Source: Fidelibacterota bacterium
GTDB lineage: Bacteria; Fidelibacterota; Fidelibacteria; Fidelibacterales; DSDE01
Reading direction: 5' to 3'
Assembly: GCA_011049095.1 (NCBI GenBank)
Contig: DSDE01000393.1
Coordinates: 1-18,383 of the forward strand
DNA: 18,383 nucleotides
The notes under the pieces were generated by a model. That model was given only the letters and a program-made list of their open reading frames with translations, did no database searches and was not told the DNA's origin. This document shows positions 1 through 7,910 of this stretch, piece after piece. The first letter of the stretch is position 1. Each line of letters begins with the position of its first letter. Position numbers and translations under genes: made by a program.

Positions 1-598
1 ATTTATTGTTAACGAGCAAAATCACCAGCTTTTTAGGGCCGTGGGCGCCAATAACGATTCTTTTTTCGATGTCGGCAGTGCGGCTTGGTCCGCTGATGAG
101 GGTGAGATTGATATGGGGCGGAATCTGTTGAAAAACTTGATGGTGGTCTGTCACCAGTGCAGAAACAGGCAAAACAGCAATGTGAGTTTCTGGTATCAGA
201 GAAATGAGTCGCTCTCCAGACAAAAGATGCAATTCTGCCAGTGTGCCGGTTTGAGCCAATCCATATCTTGGCGCTGTTATGCCGCAGGAGAATTCGGCAA
301 TTTCTTTTATTGTCATTTTTTCAGTAAAAGCCACACCTTTAATTTGCTCAAAGTTTGTGGAAATATCTGGTGCAAGGAGATGGGAATCAGCCGAGCCATA
401 ATCTTTGAGAATGTCAGGGAGTTCTGTAAGCTGACAGTTATAAATGAAGGCGTTCAGTTTTTCTGCTGCTTCGATAAAACGAGGGACTAAATCAGCATCA
501 GGGATTTTTCGCATCAGGCTAGTGATTCTAAATTCTGCATCTGAAGTAAAGCTTCGCCTTAGTTTTTTAAAAATCTTTTCTTTTGCTGCTGATTTCAT
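1..598 (-). CDS. lutC: LutC-like LUD-domain protein, partial at left edge
   Basis: Third subunit of the LutABC lactate-oxidation system, which oxidises L-lactate to pyruvate in the cytoplasm. Reading the minus strand from the ATG at 598 gives 199 uninterrupted codons that run off the window with no stop. Near the C-terminus is the LUD-domain signature GPSRTADIE followed by GAHGP, and then a hydrophobic strand (LVILLV). These residues normally lie within about ten residues of the family's end, so only a few codons are probably missing. The start overlaps the lutB stop in an ATGA, which indicates translational coupling. The Shine-Dalgarno is weak, as is common for coupled starts. The lutA and lutB neighbours make the assignment firm. 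What is inferred is lactate as the substrate, since LUD proteins also occur in other oxidoreductase contexts. Confidence 0.9.
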   Translation of the reverse strand, partial: MKSAAKEKIFKKLRRSFTSDAEFRITSLMRKIPDADLVPRFIEAAEKLNAFIYNCQLTELPDILKDYGSADSHLLAPDISTNFEQIKGVAFTEKMTIKEIAEFSCGITAPRYGLAQTGTLAELHLLSGERLISLIPETHIAVLPVSALVTDHHQVFQQIPPHINLTLISGPSRTADIEKRIVIGAHGPKKLVILLVNNK

Positions 599-1938
599 TT
601 TAGGTCTCGATACATTTTTTTTGCCGGCCTGGCAAAGTGGCGCAATTTATTCATACAGGGAATTGGCAGATTTTCACCAGGAATCAGTTTTAGTAAGATT
701 CGGGCCATTCTCGATACAGCAGAATAAAATCGCGGATGGAGCATAGTCTTGGTGAAAGCTTTTATGCCGGCGCTGAAAAGTGGCGGCTTGGCTTGACGGC
801 TTTTTGTTTGATGACGCATTTTCAGCAAGAGGTGATGAAGGGGAATTTTTACTGGACAGGCATTGGTGCAAGCGCCGCAGAGGGTGGACATAAAGGGCAG
901 GAGCTCATCACCTGGTTTATTGCGCATTAGGGGTGTCAGCAGCGCGCCAATGGGGCCGGGATAGGTCCAGCCGTAGCTGTGACCACCAACGTGCTGATAA
1001 ACAGGACAGCTATTCAAACAGGCGCCGCATCGGATGCAGTGCAGCAGCTCTCTGAAATCTTGGTTTTGCCATAAGTCACTGCGGCCGTTGTCCACGAAAA
1101 CAACGTGAATCTCCTTGTTGGGCTCGACATTTCGAATCATAGAAAAATAGCCGGGGAAATCTTGTCCTGTGGCGCTGGGAGCCAGTAATTCCAGCAAAAT
1201 TGCAAGGGAAGCGTAGTCTGGAACGACTTTTTCGATGCCCACAAAAGCGATATGCAGCGGCGGGATAGAGACGGAAAGTCTGATATTGCCTTCATTTTCC
1301 ACCAGACAGAGCGCAGCGTCTTCAGTAACTAAAAAATTGGCACCGCTGATTCCTGCTTCTGTCTGGAGAAAATCATCCCGCAGCTTTTGGCGGGCAAATT
1401 CTGTCAGAACGCGCTCATCTTCTGTATAAGGCAGCCCAAATTTTTCTTCAAAAAGGTGAGCAATATCAGATGCGCTTTTGTGGATAGCCGGCGCGGTGAT
1501 ATGGCTTGGTTTTTCACCGGCTTCCTGAATAATAAACTCACCAAGGTCCGTTTCCAGCGCTCTAATTCCGACTTTTTCGAGAAAATCGTTTAGCTCCAGC
1601 TCTTCGGTAAGCATAGATTTGGCTTTGACGACTTGCCTAATGCCTCTTTCCTGAAGCAGTTTGTAACAGATTTGCCTAGCTTCCTCCGCGTTGATGGCCC
1701 AGTGGGTTTCAATATTTCTGGCGTTTAGCGACGCCTCTGCTTTTTCCAGAAAAATGGGGAGATTTTCGATGGTTTTTTTTCTGATCTGATAGGCATCTTG
1801 CCGCAGTGATTCCCATCTTTCCGGCTCTTGGGCGCGAATTCGGTTTTTAGCCACAGCGCTGTGTGTTGCTTGGTAATAGTTTTTCTGCAGTGATTCATTT
1901 TTCAGAGTCTCGTGGATTTTTGCTTTAAGCTGACTCAT
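595..1938 (-). CDS. lutB: LutB-like iron-sulfur oxidoreductase subunit
   Basis: Iron-sulfur electron-transfer subunit of the lactate-utilisation complex, 447 aa, slightly shorter than E. coli YkgF. Residues 60-290 form the LUD region. Residues 301-311 carry a CxxCxxCxxxCP ferredoxin motif (C301, C304, C307, C311). A second group, CxxCxxxCP, lies at C354, C357 and C361, in the LCGACxxxCPVKIP context typical of LutB/LldF. The basic C-terminal tail has no further cluster motif. The ATG at 1938 overlaps the lutA stop by 4 bp (ATGA). AGGA about 8 nt upstream lies inside the last lutA codons and is a usable ribosome binding site. The stop overlaps lutC by 4 bp. The family assignment is strong. The electron acceptor cannot be read from the sequence. 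Confidence 0.94.
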   Translation of the reverse strand: MSQLKAKIHETLKNESLQKNYYQATHSAVAKNRIRAQEPERWESLRQDAYQIRKKTIENLPIFLEKAEASLNARNIETHWAINAEEARQICYKLLQERGIRQVVKAKSMLTEELELNDFLEKVGIRALETDLGEFIIQEAGEKPSHITAPAIHKSASDIAHLFEEKFGLPYTEDERVLTEFARQKLRDDFLQTEAGISGANFLVTEDAALCLVENEGNIRLSVSIPPLHIAFVGIEKVVPDYASLAILLELLAPSATGQDFPGYFSMIRNVEPNKEIHVVFVDNGRSDLWQNQDFRELLHCIRCGACLNSCPVYQHVGGHSYGWTYPGPIGALLTPLMRNKPGDELLPFMSTLCGACTNACPVKIPLHHLLLKMRHQTKSRQAKPPLFSAGIKAFTKTMLHPRFYSAVSRMARILLKLIPGENLPIPCMNKLRHFARPAKKMYRDLK

Positions 1939-2669
1939 TCGATTAATCCTGCTGCAAGAATTTCGGCAATATGAATGGTTTTGGTCTGGCTATTTATTTT
2001 CTTAAGGGCGCTGTCAATGGTATAGAGGCAACCGGCATCTGCACCGCAGACATAGTCAGCTTTTGTTTCGCTGATTGCCGTGACCTTGAATTGTGTCATC
2101 GCATTGCTTAATTCAGCAAATTTCAGCAGAAATGTGCCGCCAAAGCCACAGCAGCGGTCAGCTTCACGCATCGGCAGAAAGCGAAGGCCTGTTTTCTTTT
2201 TTAGAAGCTCAATAGGTATATCTCCCACGCCAATTTCCCGATGGAGGTGACAGCTAGCATGATATGTGACCGAGGCATCGAATAGGCCGGGAAAATAGCT
2301 GTCCTGATGATATTTCCATATAAATTCCGTGAGCTCGTACGTATTGTGACGGATTTTTTCAAAAATTTCTTTATAATGAGGACTAAGGGGCAGCTTTCCG
2401 TAATGATTGCGCACCATTGAGATACAGCTTCCAGATGGCGCTACAATATATTCTGCATCGGCAAATCTTTGCAGCCATGCTTCTGCCATACGGACGCTTT
2501 CCTTGGTATAGCCGCTATTGTAAGCTGGCTGCCCGCAGCAGGTCTGTTTAGGTGGAATGATAATCTCATATCCCAGATATTGCAGTATCTCTATCGTTGC
2601 CGTAGCCGTCTGCGGATATATCTGCTCTACGAGGCAGGGTATAAATAGGTAAATTTTCCGCGTCATCAT
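1935..2669 (-). CDS. lutA: LutA-like CCG-domain Fe-S subunit of lactate oxidation
   Basis: First subunit of LutABC, 244 aa, cytoplasmic. It has the duplicated cysteine-rich CCG domain also found in heterodisulfide reductase subunit B and glycolate oxidase GlcF. The first half has C12, TCCGQP at 43-48 and C82. The second half has C140, RCCGFGGTF at 172-180, C208 and C214. These cysteines are expected to bind a non-cubane iron-sulfur cluster. It starts MMT, with two ATG codons at 2669 and 2666. The first ATG overlaps the dinG stop by one base (TGATG), and no clear Shine-Dalgarno is present, so translation probably depends on termination-reinitiation from dinG. This suggests that lactate utilisation here has no promoter immediately of its own. 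Confidence 0.93.
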   Translation of the reverse strand: MMTRKIYLFIPCLVEQIYPQTATATIEILQYLGYEIIIPPKQTCCGQPAYNSGYTKESVRMAEAWLQRFADAEYIVAPSGSCISMVRNHYGKLPLSPHYKEIFEKIRHNTYELTEFIWKYHQDSYFPGLFDASVTYHASCHLHREIGVGDIPIELLKKKTGLRFLPMREADRCCGFGGTFLLKFAELSNAMTQFKVTAISETKADYVCGADAGCLYTIDSALKKINSQTKTIHIAEILAAGLIE

Positions 2670-5599
2670 CAGCGTTTCTGCTGCCGGTGATTCATTCTGT
2701 AAAAGAAATCGAGGTTTTTAAAAAGCTCTTCCTCACTTTTTACAAAACCGACTTTCAGAGGCAATGAATTTAGAAAAACCTGTCCATAGCGCTTAAAACT
2801 CAGCCGGTTATCAAAGAAGAGCGCGATGCCGGTGTCCTGGGTGCTGCGAATCAGACGACCAAAACCCTGTTTAAATTTGAGCACTGCTTCTGGAACACTA
2901 TATTCCATAAAGGAATTTTTTCCTTGTTTTTTCAGGTCTTCAGTTATGGCTTCCACGATGGGTTCTGATGGCACAGCAAAGGGCAGTTTGAGCATCGCCA
3001 GAATTTCCAGAGCCGAGCCCGGAACGTCCACGCCTTCCCAAAAAGATTCAGTTCCGATAAGTGTGGCATTCCCCAGCTCTTTGAATCGGTTGAGCAGAGC
3101 GGTTCGTGAGGCGTTGCCGGCCTGTGTCAGCAGGGGCAGATTAGCTTTCTGCATTGCCCAATTCATCTCTTCCCGCATTTTACGTATGGAATGATATGAG
3201 GTGGTAAGCAGAAGTGTGCCACGCTGATAGCGCTTGGCAATCTCGGTCATCAGAGCGGCAACTTTAGTGTCAAAGTCTGCCTGACTGGGTTCGCCAAGAA
3301 AAGTGATAACCCAGGCCCGGGCCTGCTCTTCATAAATAAAGGGGCTTGGATATCTTGCAGTATGCAGGCGTTCCTTTTCCATAAGGTAGAATCCGGTTTG
3401 CTGCAGAAAATAATCAAAGTTGCCATTCACTGAAAGTGTGGCAGAAGTGGCAAGTATAGCTTTTTTCTGACTGAGGATTTTTTCGAAAATAGCCTTATCA
3501 ACCCGCAGTGGTGTGCCGCAGATAACTATCTGTGTGGATTGGCTATCATTGGGAATTTCATACCAAAAGACATAGTTTTCATCATTACCATCTAAAAGGA
3601 AGGCGACATTGCCGGCAAATTCGGCAAAATTGGCGCTTGCATTTGCAAATTCAGTCCAGCTTTCGTCTAACAGCATCTTCTCGATGGGTAAAAGCTCCTG
3701 CTGAAATTTTTCCAGGCGATTCAGGCTTTGTTTGAGGTTGAGATAGGCGGCCAGTAGGCTCTCTCGCTCTGGAAATTGTTCAAAGGGATTTCTTTCGGCT
3801 TTATAGCGGCGTTTATCGGTATAGCGCTGATTTTGTTTTCGCTCTCGTTCATTGATATAGATAAGGAAGCGGGTAAAGAAGCCTTTTGTAGCTGAAGCTG
3901 CTCTTTCAACGGCGCTTTCAGCGTCGCTCACCAGCTTGGTGAATTGTTTCTGATGCGCTTTATCCCACTTTTCGCCGCCGGTTTTTCGGCTCAGGTTTAC
4001 CAGCGAACCAAAATTATCAGCGCCGCCGCGGAAGAGTTTATCTAGGTGTTGCCCGGCAATCCAGGGGGCAAATTCTAATGCAAAATATTTGTGCGCCGTT
4101 TTCTGCAGATTATGCGCTTCATCAATAATCAGCATTGGCGTGTTGGGTAAAACGCTGTTATTGGCCACTGCATCAGATAATAGGAGGGAGTGATTGATGA
4201 CGATAATATCGGCGGCTTTGGCCAGCTTACGGATTTTCCCCAGGTAGCAGCCCCGGTGACTGGCACATTTTTTCGTAGTGCAGAATCCAGGTTCACTGCA
4301 GACTTTGCTCCAGATTGTGGTGCGCTTGGCTGAGCGAAAGGCAATATTTTCTTCAATATCGCCGGTTTGAGTTTCCCGTACCCATAGCACAAGGGGCAGG
4401 ATAGCTGCTCTTTCAAATATATTGACCTGTTGGTCAAGTTGCTTTAATAGGCGGTCCCATTTAGTCAGGCAGATGTAATTATTTCGTCCTTTCAGCATTA
4501 CAGCAGTAAAATCATCATCTATATGTTCATAAACAAAGGGAATATCCTTAAAAAAGAGTTGTTCTTGAAGAGATTTTGTATTGGAGCTGATGACGGCGCT
4601 GTAGCCAGAGCCTCGATTGGCCTGCACCCATTGGATGGCGGGTATGAGATAGGCAAGGCTTTTTCCCACACCGGTTCCAGCTTCAGCTATCAAAGCCCGC
4701 TTCCTGTTGAAAGTCTCGACTATATCACCGCTGAGCTGTATCTGTCCGATCCGGGTTTCATAATCGGGCAATTTTTGAGAGAGAGCTCCATTAAAATCAA
4801 AAATTTCTTTCACATCTCGACTGTTTACCCGCCGTATTTCGCCTGCTTCCGCATCATTTTCATCATCTTCATCATAGTATTCTTCTAGTTTGACTTTAAA
4901 GCTGCCATAATGGTTGACAGCGATTGGATGTTCCGGCTGCCACTTTTCAATTTGGGTCCGGCCTTCGTTTTCATAGTAGCTGACGATGCGTTGATATAGG
5001 CCGTGATTAGGGGCATTATCCAGAGGCCCGCTTATTTGCCGAATTGTCTGAAAAAGGGGATAGTCATAGCGCAGCATAGTCTGGAGCAGTTCAAGTAGAA
5101 GGTATCCTGTAAATTCTGTATCCACATCGGCACGATGCGCTTCAGTCATATCCATTTTGTACCAGTTTGCCAAAGATTCCAGCTTACGCTCTGGCAGCCA
5201 ATAAAGAAAGATGCGAGAAAGTTCCAGAGTGTCTATAAGCTCATTAAAAAGCGGACGATAGAGCTTTTCTTTGATGAAGGCAATGTCAAAGTTCACATTA
5301 TGTCCCACAATGGGTGCATTCCCAATAAATTCAAGAAGCTCTGGAATGTGTGCCTGAAAGGGCAGCGCATCCTTTACCATATCTGGAGTGATACGGGTTA
5401 ATTCCTGTATGTGCTCGGGGATTTCATCATCTGGTTTGCAGAAGAAACTGAAGCGCTCTGTTACTTTTCCATCATCAAAACGAGTGGCAGCAATCTGTAT
5501 AATACTATTTTTTTTCTCATCGAGACCTGTTGTTTCCACATCAACAGCCGTGAAACGACTTAGCCCAAGGGCATTTAAAATACTTATTTGGTCAATCAT
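2669..5599 (-). CDS. dinG: DinG-like helicase with N-terminal DEDDh 3'-5' exonuclease
   Basis: Two-domain nuclease-helicase, 976 aa, for DNA repair or removal of replication-blocking structures. Residues 15-172 form a DnaQ-type DEDDh exonuclease: D20 and E22 (DVETTG), D105 (HNVNFD), and H155 with D160. An acidic, low-complexity linker lies around 240-255. Residues 270-970 form an XPD/DinG superfamily 2 helicase: Walker A AGTGVGKS at 307-314, DEAH at 493-496, and motif VI QGFGRLIR at 911-918. C377, C440, C445 and C451 reproduce the E. coli DinG Fe-S spacing of the last three cysteines (x4, x5), so a 4Fe-4S cluster is likely; many Firmicutes exonuclease-fused DinG proteins lack it. The start at 5599 lies 14 bp after the upstream stop and has only a weak GAGAAA ribosome site. 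The downstream neighbour lutA begins on its stop codon. Confidence 0.93.
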   Translation of the reverse strand: MIDQISILNALGLSRFTAVDVETTGLDEKKNSIIQIAATRFDDGKVTERFSFFCKPDDEIPEHIQELTRITPDMVKDALPFQAHIPELLEFIGNAPIVGHNVNFDIAFIKEKLYRPLFNELIDTLELSRIFLYWLPERKLESLANWYKMDMTEAHRADVDTEFTGYLLLELLQTMLRYDYPLFQTIRQISGPLDNAPNHGLYQRIVSYYENEGRTQIEKWQPEHPIAVNHYGSFKVKLEEYYDEDDENDAEAGEIRRVNSRDVKEIFDFNGALSQKLPDYETRIGQIQLSGDIVETFNRKRALIAEAGTGVGKSLAYLIPAIQWVQANRGSGYSAVISSNTKSLQEQLFFKDIPFVYEHIDDDFTAVMLKGRNNYICLTKWDRLLKQLDQQVNIFERAAILPLVLWVRETQTGDIEENIAFRSAKRTTIWSKVCSEPGFCTTKKCASHRGCYLGKIRKLAKAADIIVINHSLLLSDAVANNSVLPNTPMLIIDEAHNLQKTAHKYFALEFAPWIAGQHLDKLFRGGADNFGSLVNLSRKTGGEKWDKAHQKQFTKLVSDAESAVERAASATKGFFTRFLIYINERERKQNQRYTDKRRYKAERNPFEQFPERESLLAAYLNLKQSLNRLEKFQQELLPIEKMLLDESWTEFANASANFAEFAGNVAFLLDGNDENYVFWYEIPNDSQSTQIVICGTPLRVDKAIFEKILSQKKAILATSATLSVNGNFDYFLQQTGFYLMEKERLHTARYPSPFIYEEQARAWVITFLGEPSQADFDTKVAALMTEIAKRYQRGTLLLTTSYHSIRKMREEMNWAMQKANLPLLTQAGNASRTALLNRFKELGNATLIGTESFWEGVDVPGSALEILAMLKLPFAVPSEPIVEAITEDLKKQGKNSFMEYSVPEAVLKFKQGFGRLIRSTQDTGIALFFDNRLSFKRYGQVFLNSLPLKVGFVKSEEELFKNLDFFYRMNHRQQKR

Positions 5600-5613
5600 T
5601 TTCTCACATTGGT

Positions 5614-6798
5614 TTAAAGGCCGGCAATGGCTAATAGGATATCTTTCATCAATGCAGGTCGATTCATAAAAAGAGTTTTAAATATCCGCAGCAGTGTGCG
5701 TTCTGAAACGGGAATATTGATTACTTTAGCTGCCAGAGAATTGAGCTCTTCATCGGTAAGGCGAAAAATGACCTCTTTGACCCGGTAGAGCCGCTCGTGA
5801 TTTTTCCCTTGAGCTTTCGACCATTTTTTGGAATAGTTTTCAAGATAACTATTACTGAAATCACCTTTTTCAATGGCTTCGGCAGCTATTTCGCCGGCCA
5901 GCTTACCGCTGAGCATGCCGGTGGCAATGCCGCCGCCACTGATGGGGTTGACAGTTCGCGCCGCATCACCCACGAGCAATAAGCCATCTGTGGTGATCCG
6001 TTTTAGGGTTTTAGCCACAGGAACACCTCCTGCTACAGTTGTCAGGATCGAGGCTTCCGGATAATGATTCTTGAGAAATTTACTCAAGAGATCTAGCGCA
6101 CATCCCAAGCCGGTTCGTTCACCATTAACACCCAGCCCGATATTAGCCAAATTATTTCCTTTTGGAAAAACCCACAGATAGCCGCCTGGAGCCCAGCTTT
6201 CCCCAAAATAGAAAAGTATTTTACCAGGGTCAACGTTTATGCCTGCCACTGTAAATTGAGCACAGCTTTCCATATCTTTAATCTTAACAGCGGTATGCAA
6301 TCCTGCCCAGCGACCAACCCGGCTTTCCACACCATCGGCGCCAATGACTATTTTTGATGCTATCTCCAGCTTTTTACCCATATAGTCGAGTTTTACACCA
6401 GTAACAGCGCCATTCTCAGCTTTCAAAAGATCATAAACATATGCTTTTGTTTGAACTTCAACGCCTTCTTTGGCGGCCAGCATGGCTAAATCATAATCGA
6501 AAATTCGCCGGTCTATTATATAACCCATTTCATTATTGGTAGCTACCGGAACCTGCGTGCTATCGGGCGCTATCAGAATAGCATCCTTAATTGTTGAGCG
6601 TATCCAGCGGGGATCCAGCGCTACGTAATTGGTCAGCCCGATATGTGAAACCCCTTCTGCACAGCGCACCGGGTAGCCAATATCACGGTCTTTTTCTAAA
6701 AGCAGTGTTTTTGCACCTCCCTTGGCGGCGTGTATTGCCGCGAGACTGCCAGCAGGACCTGCGCCAACGACAATGACATCATACTTTACTTGCTTCAT
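5614..6798 (-). CDS. Geranylgeranyl reductase family FAD-dependent oxidoreductase
   Basis: Flavoprotein of the geranylgeranyl reductase family, which saturates isoprenoid double bonds in lipids, chlorophylls or quinones. Visible motifs in the 394-aa form are the Rossmann GAGPAG at 12-17, PVRCAEG at 43-49 (the family PxxC loop near the flavin), YLWVFPKG at 207-214 (the family YxWxFPKG substrate-side motif), and GDAA at 278-281 followed by a glycine-rich stretch. I chose the ATG at 6798 because it has a strong GGAGG 6 nt upstream and the Rossmann fold begins at once. An open extension to 6870 adds only 24 residues that overlap the ferredoxin and match nothing. The gene overlaps the ferredoxin by 20 bp, so the two are probably made together. 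In Methanosarcina a ferredoxin supports such a reductase, so electron delivery by the neighbour is plausible. The substrate is not known. Confidence 0.88.
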   Translation of the reverse strand: MKQVKYDVIVVGAGPAGSLAAIHAAKGGAKTLLLEKDRDIGYPVRCAEGVSHIGLTNYVALDPRWIRSTIKDAILIAPDSTQVPVATNNEMGYIIDRRIFDYDLAMLAAKEGVEVQTKAYVYDLLKAENGAVTGVKLDYMGKKLEIASKIVIGADGVESRVGRWAGLHTAVKIKDMESCAQFTVAGINVDPGKILFYFGESWAPGGYLWVFPKGNNLANIGLGVNGERTGLGCALDLLSKFLKNHYPEASILTTVAGGVPVAKTLKRITTDGLLLVGDAARTVNPISGGGIATGMLSGKLAGEIAAEAIEKGDFSNSYLENYSKKWSKAQGKNHERLYRVKEVIFRLTDEELNSLAAKVINIPVSERTLLRIFKTLFMNRPALMKDILLAIAGL

Positions 6799-6967
6799 GC
6801 TCAGCCTCCAGCGCATTAAAAGGACACACAATGACACAAAGATCGCAGTTAATGCAGGTGTCCGGATCAATTCGCAGTTTGAGTTCGCTCATTGCGATAG
6901 CATCTGCAGGACAGATACCAACGCATGCTCCACAGAGATCACAGCGATTATCATCAATTTGAATCAT
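6779..6967 (-). CDS. Small 2[4Fe-4S] ferredoxin
   Basis: Soluble low-potential electron carrier of 62 aa, a normal size for a bacterial-type two-cluster ferredoxin. Two complete CxxCxxCxxxCP motifs are present: C9, C12, C15, C19 and C38, C41, C44, C48. The proline after each fourth cysteine is kept. AAGG about 9 nt upstream of the ATG lies in the last codons of the prenyltransferase gene, and only 4 nt separate the two genes. Its 3' end overlaps the reductase gene by 20 bp. Being sandwiched between a prenyltransferase and a geranylgeranyl-reductase-family gene suggests that it donates electrons to that reductase. This is inference from context and from the known ferredoxin dependence of an archaeal homologue; it could also serve other enzymes. 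Confidence 0.93.
   Translation of the reverse strand: MIQIDDNRCDLCGACVGICPADAIAMSELKLRIDPDTCINCDLCVIVCPFNALEAEHEASKV
6796..6809 (-). promoter_or_regulatory. Ribosome binding site that fixes the reductase start
   Basis: On the minus strand GGAGG (6809-6805) lies 6 nt before the ATG at 6798, inside the 3' end of the ferredoxin gene. It decides for this start over the in-frame ATG at 6870, which would give a longer N-terminus ahead of the GAGPAG flavin motif. Confidence 0.8.
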
Positions 6968-6971
6968 ATTG

Positions 6972-7910
6972 TTATTCCTTTACTTTTAGGGTGGGATAAT
7001 TCAGCCCAAAACGATGGATATAGTACCATCTGCTAAGGAAAAAGGTGATTGCCAGCAAAATGAGAAACCAGGGATGGTAAAGTATCACAGCCAGACTCAT
7101 AAATAGGACGCCGTAGCGAATCGCCCGCAGGGTTTCAGGCTCAGTTTCTTGGAGGGCTGCCCAAATAAAAAATGGCAGAGATATGCCTGCTGTCAGCGCC
7201 ATTTTGGTGTCGCCAATCATAGTGGCAGAAGCGATGGCAAAAAGAATCATTAATACAGCAGCCCAGCGAGTCCTGTTTTTTCCAAAAAAGACTGCACTTG
7301 TGATCTTATTATGTTTTGCATCGCCGCGGGTATCTGGAACTGTCGTCAATAGGTAAATCGCGCCAGTTCCAAAAAGATAGGGTACTCCCAAAAATAAAAC
7401 CTGCCATTCAAAGCCGTGTCTTACGGCAGTCCATCCTAAAACGACTGCCAGTAAACCACCAAGAAGATTAGTCAGTAAGCCAAGAATTGGGCGTCCGCTC
7501 CAGCGAAATGGTGGGAAATTATAGAGTAAGCCCCACAAAAGCAATTCAATGGCGGCGATGATAAAAAAGTTAATATTAGTAAACGAGAGGAGCAGAAAGA
7601 TAATCATCATCAGCCCCGCCAATATCCAGGCAGCGCTGGGGCTTACCTTGCCAGCACTGATAAGAAAGCGGCGATGGTTGGCACGGTCTGTTCCTAAATC
7701 ACTGAGCTGATTAAGAATACTCAAAATTCCCATCATCAGTGTAAACGCCAGGAAGCTTAATGCAAAGTCGCGGGAGATGCCAAATTCGCTCATTGCCTGT
7801 CTGTCTGTGCCGGCAATTTCACCCAGCAGAAAAAGTGTCCAGCCTGCCATCAGCAGCGTAGGACGCAGCAAAAAGAGGTAGTCCAGCGCTGCTAATATTT
7901 TAGATTTCAT
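6972..7910 (-). CDS. UbiA-family membrane prenyltransferase
   Basis: Integral membrane enzyme of 312 aa that transfers a polyprenyl group to an acceptor. About nine hydrophobic segments span the sequence. The first aspartate motif is NQLSDLGTDRAN at 67-78, matching NxxxDxxxD. The usual ND is NQ, as in plant homogentisate prenyltransferases. The motif is followed by SAGKVS, similar to the PSGxIS seen in digeranylgeranylglyceryl phosphate synthases. LYNFPPFRW at 129-137 matches the UbiA Y-x-x-P-P motif. The second motif is DTRGD at 193-197, followed by an NKITS segment. The start overlaps the purF 3' end by 11 bp and has no close Shine-Dalgarno. The downstream ferredoxin and reductase suggest that the product's prenyl chain is later saturated. 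Candidate acceptors are geranylgeranylglyceryl phosphate (archaeal-type ether lipid), a quinone ring or another aromatic ring; the sequence does not decide. Confidence 0.87.
   Translation of the reverse strand: MKSKILAALDYLFLLRPTLLMAGWTLFLLGEIAGTDRQAMSEFGISRDFALSFLAFTLMMGILSILNQLSDLGTDRANHRRFLISAGKVSPSAAWILAGLMMIIFLLLSFTNINFFIIAAIELLLWGLLYNFPPFRWSGRPILGLLTNLLGGLLAVVLGWTAVRHGFEWQVLFLGVPYLFGTGAIYLLTTVPDTRGDAKHNKITSAVFFGKNRTRWAAVLMILFAIASATMIGDTKMALTAGISLPFFIWAALQETEPETLRAIRYGVLFMSLAVILYHPWFLILLAITFFLSRWYYIHRFGLNYPTLKVKE

Noticed and set aside
41..490. 149-codon open frame on the plus strand
   Set aside because: It lies antisense to lutC, whose conserved LUD motifs read cleanly on the minus strand; the plus-strand translation shows no family motif.
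4129..4437. 102-codon minus-strand open frame in another frame
   Set aside because: It overlaps the Fe-S and DEAH region of dinG, where the dinG frame holds conserved cysteines and the helicase motif.
4523..4888. 121-codon plus-strand open frame
   Set aside because: It is antisense to the exonuclease-helicase junction of dinG, and part of its length comes from the ATC/TCA triplet run that encodes the acidic linker.
6799..6870. 24-codon N-terminal extension of the reductase
   Set aside because: It overlaps the conserved second cluster of the ferredoxin gene, lies before the flavin motif, and the downstream ATG at 6798 has a strong GGAGG.
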